Below, piece by piece: positions 42,075 to 48,448 of a stretch of DNA of 48,448 nt. The notes under the pieces are model-generated. The model was given only the letters and a program-made list of their open reading frames with translations. It searched no databases and was not told where the DNA came from. Every line of letters begins with the position of its first letter. Positions within the stretch are counted from its first letter, which is position 1. The position numbers were made by a program, and so were the translations under genes. Source of the DNA: Candidatus Stackebrandtia excrementipullorum (GTDB lineage: Bacteria > Actinomycetota > Actinomycetes > Mycobacteriales > Micromonosporaceae); the NCBI GenBank assembly GCA_019113825.1, contig DXGR01000048.1, positions 1 to 48,448 of the forward strand. Direction: 5' to 3'.

Positions 42075-42785
42075 CGACACGGCGGATTTCCCGCGAGCCA
42101 TGGCGAACAGTTCGTCTCGTTGACGTCGCACGAAGTTCGCGTCGACGACCGCGCCGTGCCCGGGGACGACCGGCCCGGACATGTCGGGGAGCAACGTGTC
42201 CAAGGCATTGACCCAACCGTCTAGGTCGGCACCTGCGGTGTCGGGTGGAGCACCCTCCTCGACGAGGTCGCCGGCCAGCACGACATCGTCGGCGACGACG
42301 ACGAGGTCGCCTGGCGTGTGAGCCGGTCCCAGGTGTCGTACCCGAGCGACGCGGCCCCCCAACGGAATGTCCACCTGCGTCTCCACCGGACGGTTCGGCA
42401 CGAGCGTCTCGGTGTCACGGACCTCGTCGGCGATGTCGGGGGCGACCCGTAGACACAGCCGGTAGGCGTCGGCCCGTACGTCGGCGGCTCGGTAAGCCAG
42501 TTCGTCGATCACCGTCGGATGCGCGAAGAAGTCGGTCAACCCGAGACGGCAGGACAGTGCGGCGTTGCCGAAGGTGTGGTCGAAGTGGACATGGGTGTTG
42601 ACGACGATCACCGGCAGGTGGGTGACGGCGCGCACTGCATCGGCCAGAGCGATGGCCTGCGACGAACACGACAAGGTGTCGACCAGCAACGCGTGCTCCT
42701 CTCCGAGGACCAACGTGCTGTTGACGTCCAACACGGGGTGACGTAGGACGTGGACGCCGTCGCTCACCGATACAAAGGAGATCAC
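42027..42785 (-). CDS. Metallo-beta-lactamase-fold hydrolase
   Basis: This 252-residue MBL protein has the metal motif VNTHVHFDHTFGNA (HxHxDH form), HTPGDLVVV, and VLAGDLVEEG, and PGHGAVVDA. The substrate could be a thioester, lactone or sulphur compound. GTG 42785 is favoured because TAGGCT lies 7 nt upstream and the upstream frame to 43085 would run opposite to the ABM gene. Its last 16 codons overlap the 3' end of the pseudouridine synthase on the other strand. Confidence 0.9.
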   Translation of the reverse strand: MISFVSVSDGVHVLRHPVLDVNSTLVLGEEHALLVDTLSCSSQAIALADAVRAVTHLPVIVVNTHVHFDHTFGNAALSCRLGLTDFFAHPTVIDELAYRAADVRADAYRLCLRVAPDIADEVRDTETLVPNRPVETQVDIPLGGRVARVRHLGPAHTPGDLVVVADDVVLAGDLVEEGAPPDTAGADLDGWVNALDTLLPDMSGPVVPGHGAVVDANFVRRQRDELFAMARGKSAVSLRGVRTFSVVGGSQL

Positions 42786-42792
42786 CGAGCCA

Positions 42793-42798
42793 AGCCTA
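42793..42798 (-). promoter_or_regulatory. -10 box TAGGCT of a probable leaderless promoter
   Basis: On the minus strand TAGGCT is followed by TGGCTCG (7 nt) and then GTG 42785. Confidence 0.55.
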
Positions 42799-42868
42799 GA
42801 GACGAAGCAGCGCAAGGTGTCACCGACCGGCCCCGGAGCGGGGGTGGCGCTGCTCACGGTGTGTTGTG

Positions 42869-42899
42869 GTGACTGTATGTCACAGCCGGGCCCTAGGGT
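42869..42899 (+). promoter_or_regulatory. Candidate promoter and operator of the ABM gene
   Basis: The -10-like TAGGGT (42894-42899) has the inverted repeat GTGAC-TGTAT-GTCAC (42869-42883) upstream, in the position of the -35. The arms resemble CRP-type half-sites, but the spacing is 5-7 nt rather than the usual one. Confidence 0.4.
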
Positions 42900-42939
42900 G
42901 GTCGCTGTTCGGAACACACCGACCCGGAGGGACGCGTCC

Positions 42940-43218
42940 ATGGTGATCGTTGCAGGTAGTATCCACGTTACGAATCGGGAGGAGTACCTGCGCGGTTGCG
43001 TTGCGATCGTTGATGCGGCGCGCGCGGCGCGCGGATGCCTGGACTTCGCATTGTCGCCGGATGTGACCGAGAGCACTCGCATCAACGTTTACGAACGATG
43101 GGAATCCGACGAGGACCTGGAACGTTTCCGCGGTTCCGGCCCGGAATCGGAGCAACAGACCCAAATCCTCGATGCCGACATTCGGAAGTACCGCATTTCC
43201 GCGGTGGAAGCGCCGTGA
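42940..43218 (+). CDS. ABM-domain (antibiotic biosynthesis monooxygenase-like) protein
   Basis: A 92-residue single-domain ABM protein (MVIVAGSIHVTNREEYLRGC, then GCLDFALSPDVTES and YERWESDEDLERF). Such ferredoxin-like dimers act as cofactor-free monooxygenases or heme/quinol partners; the reaction here is unknown. CGGAGGG 7 nt upstream supports ATG 42940. Confidence 0.87.
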   Translation: MVIVAGSIHVTNREEYLRGCVAIVDAARAARGCLDFALSPDVTESTRINVYERWESDEDLERFRGSGPESEQQTQILDADIRKYRISAVEAP

Positions 43219-43308
43219 CGATTCGGCCGGGATGATCTGCCATCCCACACCGTCCGTCTCGATCGTGCCGCGTCCGTACACGTATGGCCCGCCTATGGTC
43301 TCCGCTTG

Positions 43309-43314
43309 TAATCT
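43309..43314 (+). promoter_or_regulatory. -10 box TAATCT of a probable leaderless promoter
   Basis: TAATCT is followed by TCCGCGC (7 nt) and then ATG 43322. Confidence 0.55.
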
Positions 43315-43321
43315 TCCGCGC

Positions 43322-44071
43322 ATGCCCCGAAAAATTCACCGGTTTGTCGTCGCGCTGATCGCCCTGTTGACCGCCCTCGGATTGGCGGTGGGTCTCGGTC
43401 AGTCCGCGCACGCGGAGGTTGGTGCCGAGGTGGCCGCGAAACTTCGTGTCGTCACCGCCAACGTCAACTTCGGAAACGGGCCCGCCAAGGTTCGTGAAGA
43501 CATCAAACGCTACCGCCCCAAGGCCGATGTCATTCTGTTTCAAGAGGTCAAGAACGTCGACTTGAAGAATTTTTTCAATCTCGACAACTGGAAGGTACTG
43601 CAGAACACCTCAAGTAAGGCCAAAGCCGGCAGCGCCGTGGTGTATCGGAAGTCGGTCGTGAGCAAACAGGTGAACAGAGGGCTGCATATCGGCACCCGCC
43701 CGCATGGCAAGGACATGCTGACGCGGTGGATCAACTGGGTCGACGTCAAGCTCGTCAACGGCACCGTGGTGCGGTTGGCTTCGCTCCATATGCCTCCGGC
43801 GCGTTATCCCGGTCTTCAGGACAACATGGTGCGCAATACCGTCGACTTCATCAAGAAATCGCCGCACCCGGTGCTCGTCGGAGGCGATTGGAATTTCAAG
43901 GTCAACAACGACCCGAAGAACATCACCGGTAAGACCGGCCTCAAGGCACGAGGAAAAGGCATCGACGGCTTCTATTTCGCCGCGAAGACCGTGAAATTCG
44001 TCAACATCAAAAGGCTCGCCAAAGGCAACAGTGACCACCACCCGGTGAGGATGGTCGTCAAGGTCGGTTGA
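43322..44071 (+). CDS. Secreted endonuclease/exonuclease/phosphatase-family protein
   Basis: This 249-residue protein has a Sec signal peptide (HRFVVALIALLTALGLAVGL, cleavage likely after SAHA) and an EEP domain: RVVTANVNFGN, VILFQEVKN with the metal Glu, LASLHMPPARYP, LVGGDWNFKV with the catalytic Asp/Asn, and a terminal SDHHPVRM. It is likely a Mg-dependent extracellular nuclease or phosphodiesterase. It is Lys-rich for this genome. The start is set by the -10 spacing and the signal peptide. Confidence 0.9.
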   Translation: MPRKIHRFVVALIALLTALGLAVGLGQSAHAEVGAEVAAKLRVVTANVNFGNGPAKVREDIKRYRPKADVILFQEVKNVDLKNFFNLDNWKVLQNTSSKAKAGSAVVYRKSVVSKQVNRGLHIGTRPHGKDMLTRWINWVDVKLVNGTVVRLASLHMPPARYPGLQDNMVRNTVDFIKKSPHPVLVGGDWNFKVNNDPKNITGKTGLKARGKGIDGFYFAAKTVKFVNIKRLAKGNSDHHPVRMVVKVG

Positions 44072-44387
44072 ACGTCGGCGGACGTTGAAAGTCGGCCCGT
44101 CGACGGGTGACGTCGTGTATCGGTCACGGCCGAGAGGACGACGTCGTCCGCAGAGGCGTTGCACTCGTCGTTGCGGTGTCTTGCCACGGAGTGGATGTCC
44201 CGATGCGGACGGGCGACGACGGCCCCGTACGGCCCGACCACGGACAGGGGCCGTTTCACAAACACATCCGTCACCGCATCCCGGATACGTGCTCCTCGGT
44301 GTCGAAGGCGCTTGCGGATGTCGGCACGGCGGCGATGTTGCTTCCACGGCGGAGGCCGGTGTGGACGGTCTAAGAAGTGCGGTCGTC
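44072..44387 (+). other. Intergenic region without a supported gene
   Basis: Several overlapping open frames lack ribosome binding sites and family matches. A small inverted repeat lies around 44090-44110 (GTCGGCCCGTCGACGGGTGACGTC). Nothing else is supported. Confidence 0.45.
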
Positions 44388-44393
44388 TACCCT
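44388..44393 (+). promoter_or_regulatory. -10 box TACCCT of a probable leaderless promoter
   Basis: TACCCT is followed by CGGTGGT (7 nt) and then ATG 44401. Confidence 0.55.
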
Positions 44394-44400
44394 CGGTGGT

Positions 44401-45243
44401 ATGGGCGATTCGTTGAGGCGACAACAAGAGTTGATCAAGCGCGCCCGTGAGGTTCTCGAAGCCGACGCACGAGTCCTGGCGGCCCATTTGATCGGGAGCC
44501 ACGCGGCGGGCGTCGCCGACGACTACAGCGACGTCGACGTCCACTGCGTTGTAGCCGACGCCGAGGTTGACGCTTTCCTGGCCGACGCCGACCGTCTGCT
44601 GCGTGACATCGCGGGCCCGTTGGTGCTGGTCGACGCGATCCCCGGGGTGTCGGGGGTGCTTGCCGTCTCCGCCGACTGGCAGCACATCGACCTCGTGGTT
44701 CATACGGAAACCGAATACGACCCCGCTCGATACGAAGCGGTTGCGCCGATGTTCGACCGGACCGGCTCCCTCCTGCGCGAGACGACTGCACCGGACCGGG
44801 TCCGACAGCCGATCGTGTTCCCGATCGATGCGGTCAACCTGTTCTTTTACTTCCTCGGCAAACTGGTGACCGTTCTGGGCCGCGACGAACTGGTGGTCGC
44901 GCACAGCGGCATCGTCGCGTCCCGTGGACAGCTCGTCAAGCTCATGTACGCGGAGAGCGGTATTCGAGCCGTCGGTGGTGTCAAACGGCTCAACCCGTTT
45001 TTGAGTCACGAACAGAGGGCGGTTTTGGAGGCGATCCCGGCGGCGGGCGCCGACCGCAACGAGATCATCGAAGCCAACCGGTACATGACCGCGAGGTTCA
45101 TCGAGCGTGGGAAACGGTTGGCGGAGAAGACCGGTGCGGCGTGGCCTCAGGGACTGCAGGATGCGACGTTGGCCCATCTGCACCGTCACCTGGACGTGGA
45201 CTTTTCGCCGACCGCCGACGCGGGAATCCGACCCGCCGTATGA
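44401..45243 (+). CDS. Nucleotidyltransferase-fold protein
   Basis: This 280-residue protein has the Pol-beta-type nucleotidyltransferase motif GSHAAGVADDYSDVDVHC (GS-x10-DxD) and a third acidic position in WQHIDLVVHTE. The C-terminal part is helical. Relatives include aminoglycoside adenylyltransferase-like and uncharacterised enzymes; the acceptor cannot be read. ATG 44401 is fixed by the -10 spacing. It is the last gene before tRNA-Glu. Confidence 0.85.
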   Translation: MGDSLRRQQELIKRAREVLEADARVLAAHLIGSHAAGVADDYSDVDVHCVVADAEVDAFLADADRLLRDIAGPLVLVDAIPGVSGVLAVSADWQHIDLVVHTETEYDPARYEAVAPMFDRTGSLLRETTAPDRVRQPIVFPIDAVNLFFYFLGKLVTVLGRDELVVAHSGIVASRGQLVKLMYAESGIRAVGGVKRLNPFLSHEQRAVLEAIPAAGADRNEIIEANRYMTARFIERGKRLAEKTGAAWPQGLQDATLAHLHRHLDVDFSPTADAGIRPAV

Positions 45244-45322
45244 GGACGCCGTCCCGGTCGGCGCAGACCCGGCATGTGTCTCGGCTGAAACCTCATGTAC
45301 TCTTATTGACGTTCCAACAAAG

Positions 45323-45398
45323 GCTCCCGTCGTCTAGTGGCCTAGGACGCCGCCCTCTCAAGGCGGTAACGGCGGTTCGAATCCGCTCGGGAGTACCA
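45323..45398 (+). tRNA. tRNA-Glu (CTC anticodon)
   Basis: A full cloverleaf can be folded: acceptor GCTCCCG/CGGGAGT, D-arm region TCTAGTGGCCTAGGA, anticodon stem CCGCC/GGCGG with loop CTCTCAA (anticodon CTC), and T-arm GGCGG-TTCGAAT-CCGCT. Discriminator A45395 is followed by an encoded CCA (45396-45398). The acceptor ends in a G-U pair. Confidence 0.96.
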
Positions 45399-45412
45399 GG
45401 TATCACCCCAGC

Positions 45413-45450
45413 TAGACCGGCACATAAGTGCCGGTCTACTTTGGTCTTTT
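45413..45450 (+). terminator. Terminator of tRNA-Glu
   Basis: TAGACCGGCAC (45413-45423) pairs perfectly with GTGCCGGTCTA (45428-45438) around ATAA, followed by CTTTGGTCTTTT. Confidence 0.85.
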
Positions 45451-45798
45451 GGGTGGCCGTGGTGGCACGATGGTGGCATCAACGATCGGCATTTTCCGTG
45501 CTGAAGCCTCAGAGATCGGCACACAAATCCATCCGAACGGCTGAGTCCTGGTGGATACGCCCCCCTTGACGCAGCGGGCGATCTGGTCAATGGGCTGATC
45601 ACGGTGAAGGTCGACCACGAACGGATTCACTTGAATTGGTCGCTGCCCCTCCGTGGCGTGCGTGGGTCGCATGCGTGATGATGTTGTTGTGTCGCACCGG
45701 TTGCTGTCGATGGTGCGCAGTGGGTTGGATTGTTCCAACGGGATCTGGGCGGGACATTCAACGCCGCTTGTAGTCGGGTGACCTCGTGAAGGAGTTTT
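45451..45798 (+). other. Gap between tRNA-Glu and hsdM, no supported gene
   Basis: No integrase fragment can be recognised on either strand. Open frames antisense to the tRNA are artefacts of its sequence. The tRNA 3' end is not repeated within the window, so no attR can be given. Confidence 0.45.
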
Positions 45799-47543
45799 GT
45801 GAGTACCCTCGGTAATTTCATATGGTCGATCGCGGATCAACTTCGGGGCCCGTACCGTCCCAACCAGTACGGCAACGTGGTTCTCCCATTGACGATTCTG
45901 CGTCGTCTCGATTGCATCCTCGAGTCGGACCGTGAGACGGTGCGTGAGCTGGCGGGGAAGTTCGATAATCCGAATCGGCTGCGGATCGAGGTGAAGAAGG
46001 CGACGGGGAGATCGTTTTACAACACCTCGCACTACTCTTTCGCGAACCTGTTGGAGGACGCCGATGGGTTGGCGGACAACTTGGGCGATTACATCGACCG
46101 GTTTTCACCGGATGTCGATGTGTTCGAGTACTTCGACTTCAAGAAGGAGATCCTCGCGCTGGAGAAGGCGGAGCTTCTTCGCGAGGTTATCTCATCCTTC
46201 CGAGCTGTTGACTTGCATCCGAATGTCGTCTCCAACGCTGACATGGGGGATGCGTTTGAGTACATCATCCGTAAGTTCAACGAGGCAGCGAACGAGACCT
46301 CAGGGGACCACTACACCCCACGTGACGCGATCCGGCTGCTCGTCGACTTGCTTTTCGCGGAGAAGGACGCCGATCTGTCTGAGGCTGACATCGTCCGCAC
46401 GCTGTACGACCCAACAGCTGGAACCGGTGGCATGCTCGCCCTGGCCGAGGAGCACCTACTCGCACAAAACCCGACGCCCGTCTGAATCTGTATGGCCAGG
46501 AGTACAACCCGCAGTCGTACGCGATCTGCAAATCCGACCTGCTAGCCAAGGGCCACGACGCAACCAACATCGCCTTCGGGAACACGCTGACCGATGACGC
46601 GTTCAAGGGCCGCCAGTTCGACTTCTGCATGTCCAATCCGCCCTACGGCGTCGACTGGAAGCAATACGCCAAGGCAGTCAAAGACGAGAGAGAGCAGGCT
46701 GGCCCGTATGGTCGCTTCGCGCCAGGTCTCCCGTCGACGTCGGACGGGCAAATGCTGTTCCTGCTCCACTTGGCCCACAAGATGCGCGCCCCAGAGGATG
46801 GCGGCGGTCGGGTCGGGATCGTCATGAACGGATCGCCGTTGTTCAACGGCGCCGCGGAGTCTGGACCCTCCAACATTCGAAAGTGGTTGTTGGAGAACGA
46901 CCTAGTCGATGCGATCGTCGCGCTGCCGACGAACATGTTCTTCAACACCGGCATCGCCACCTATATCTGGATTCTCGACAACACCAAACACCCCGATCGC
47001 AAGGGCTTCGTCCAGCTCATCGACGGCACCTCGTTCTGGACCAAGATGCGCAAAAACCTCGGCTCCAAGGGCCGCGAGATCAGCGACACCGACCGCGCCA
47101 CGGTCGTGAAGCTATACGCCGACTTCACCGACGCCGACCCCGACTACTCCAAAGTGCTACGCAACGACGACTTCGGATACTGGACCATCACCGTCGAACG
47201 CCCACTCCTCGACGAGAACGGCAACCCTGTCGTCGACCGGAAAGGCAAACCCAAGCCGGACACGAAGAAACGCGACACCGAGAACGTCCCGTTCACCTAC
47301 GGCGGCTCGACCACTGGTGCTGCGGGAAAAACCGAGGTGATCCAGGCGTACTTCGACGCCGAGGTGAAACCACACGTACCCGACGCTTGGATCAACTGGG
47401 CCAAAGTCAAAACCGGCTACGAAATCCCCTTCACCCGCCACTTCTATAAATACATCCCACCCCGTCCTCTCGCCGAGATCGACGCCGACCTAGAGAAACA
47501 GGTCGCCAAGATCCTCGACCTTCTGCGGGAGGTGGAGTCGTGA
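45799..47543 (+). pseudogene. hsdM: HsdM, type I restriction-modification adenine methyltransferase, frameshifted
   Basis: The first frame (45799-46485) encodes the HsdM_N helical domain (FIWSIADQLRGPYRPNQYG) and methyltransferase motif I (DPTAGTGGM), then stops. The second frame, open from before 46470 to 47543, continues the protein: LNLYGQEYNPQSYAICKSD, the catalytic NPPYG, and the C-terminal part. Joining them needs a -1 shift (or one inserted base) at CAAAACCCG, 46465-46473; the restored reading is QNPDARLNLYGQE, which matches the family. HsdM adds N6-methyl-adenine as part of HsdM2S. AAGGAG precedes GTG 45799. Restored length would be about 581 residues. No hsdR is in view. Confidence 0.85.
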
Positions 47544-48400
47544 CTTGGCGCCGAATGCCAATCAAACGTTTGGGCAACGTCTCTCTTGGAAAAATGATTC
47601 AGCCGGAGCCAAAATCGGAGTCAGATGTGGCGGCGCAGTACCTGCGTGCCGCGCATGTGCAACCGAACGGTCGAATTATCGACGTTGATGACAAGACGAT
47701 GTGGTTCAACGAGAAGGAGCTGAAACTACACGATCTCCGAGCGGGAGATGTCGTAGTGGTCGAGGGCGGGGCTGGTTATGGACGATCAGCGGTTCTTCGG
47801 TCCGATCTTGAGGGGTGGGGCTTTCAAAACTCTATTGTCCGAGTGCGTCCACAAGAGTCGTATTCGATTGGTAGATTCCTTGACTATGCACTCCAATCTG
47901 CCCTTTCCTCAGGGGAGATTGAAGTGGCTTGTTTCACAGCGACGATCCCGCATTTTACTGCGGACAAGGTTGGAGCGTTTCGAGTGCCTGCGCCGCCCTT
48001 GGGGGAACAGCAGGCCATCGCCAACTACCTCGATCGTGAGACCGCTCGAATCGATACGCTCATCGAGGAGCAACAGGGCCTGATCGAGATGCTCCGTGAA
48101 AGGCGTCGCGCGGTCGTTTCCGAGCTGCTGGGATGTCGAGTTGGCAACGGAACGCGGATGAAGTGGCTCGTTGATGAACTGGACTGCCGAGCAGGAGCGG
48201 AGGCGGACAATCTGCCGTTGATGTCAGTTTCCATTTCTTGGGGAGTACGTCGTCGTGATGAAGCCATCCAGGATGAGAGCAGGGCCGACGACTTCTCTAA
48301 CTACAAGATTTGCCGGAAGGGTGACTTGGTCATTAACCGGATGCGCGCGTTCCAGGGCCAGGGCTTGTTCGTGTTTAGGTTTTGTCTGGTTTGTTGGTGA
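47540..48400 (+). pseudogene. hsdS: HsdS, type I specificity subunit, 3' truncated
   Basis: GTG 47540 overlaps the hsdM stop as GTGA. The first target-recognition domain (about residues 1-150) and the conserved spacer helix (LGEQQAIANYLDRETARIDTL) are intact; HsdS spacer helices set the distance between half-sites. The second recognition domain starts but after GDLVINRMRAFQGQ the reading becomes unrelated (FVFRFCLVCW) and stops at 48400. Full HsdS is about 400 residues, so about one-third is missing. The break coincides with the edge of an insertion sequence. Confidence 0.8.
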
Positions 48401-48448
48401 GGCCGTGTAGGTGGAGGGGGCGGGTCCAGTTTCGTCCTGTGTGGCGTA
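48364..48448. mobile_element. Left edge of an insertion sequence inside hsdS
   Basis: The hsdS homology stops at about 48363 and the DNA turns into a sequence with a different composition (T/G-rich on the plus strand). A minus-strand frame that ends just inside the break looks like a transposase C-terminus. The exact end, the terminal repeat and the family cannot be determined because the element runs off the window. Confidence 0.5.
48375..48448 (-). CDS. Probable transposase, C-terminal end only
   Basis: The minus-strand frame reads RHTGRNWTRPLHLHGLTNKP, then DKT and a TAA stop (48375-48377). Only 23 residues are visible. The basic, aromatic tail and its position about 10 nt from the end of the hsdS homology fit an IS transposase. 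I do not recognise the family. Confidence 0.45.
   Translation of the reverse strand, partial: RHTGRNWTRPLHLHGLTNKPDKT

Noticed and set aside
45342-45602. Minus-strand open frame antisense to tRNA-Glu ending SRADSNRRYRLERAAS
   Set aside because: It is an artefact of reading the tRNA and its terminator backwards; this type of false ORF is common at tRNA genes and has no ribosome binding site or family.
1-48448. CRISPR array, rRNA operon, replication origin or prophage
   Set aside because: No regularly spaced repeats, rRNA sequence, DnaA-box cluster or phage structural genes were seen.

Overview
The window is high-GC actinobacterial chromosome. GC-ending codons dominate, and the left half has the gene content and order of the mycobacterial Rv3193c-Rv3202c neighbourhood: AdnA-type helicase, NudC, mycoredoxin, UvrD2, WhiB7, an ABC1/UbiB-like kinase, a DUF2342 zincin-like protein, a Lon-like PDZ protease and a UPF0182 membrane protein. 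The gene content would fit a non-mycobacterial actinomycete such as the Glycomycetales or Micromonosporales; that placement is inference. No rRNA or CRISPR is visible.

Layout. 1-3286: the 5' end of adnA, preceded on the same strand by a metN-metI-metQ methionine importer. 3712-7183: two M16 peptidase-family subunits (one catalytic, one not) coupled to nudC. 7248-9145: an autoregulated winged-helix repressor and an MFS exporter. 9621-12278: two exported proteins, one a Tat-exported amidase with two peptidoglycan-binding repeats. 12529-16754: GNAT, mycoredoxin, uvrD2, then whiB7 behind a long attenuator leader. 17156-25161: ABC1 kinase, zinc-ribbon protein, YgjP-like metalloprotein, DUF2342 protein, Lon-PDZ and UPF0182. 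25269-30409: accessory metabolic genes and prs. 30555-35103: cimA behind an isoleucine-type leader-peptide attenuator, a small membrane protein, a FAH-family hydrolase and gltX. 35281-45243: mixed metabolic and hypothetical genes. 45323-45398: tRNA-Glu(CTC). 45799-48448: a decayed type I restriction-modification locus (frameshifted hsdM, hsdS cut by an insertion sequence).

Three regulatory themes stand out. First, ten start codons sit exactly 7 nt downstream of a TANNNT -10 box, and a few more at 6 or 8 nt, which predicts many leaderless mRNAs. Second, two amino-acid or translation-sensing attenuators are readable directly: the cimA leader peptide with consecutive Leu-Ile-Ile codons and a terminator, and the whiB7 leader with an upstream ORF, competing hairpins and a U-tract terminator. 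Third, several perfect palindromes overlap promoters, notably an 18-bp one on the -10 box of the winged-helix regulator.

The region right of the tRNA looks like a horizontally acquired island, with a tRNA gene as the likely boundary. No integrase is visible in the window.
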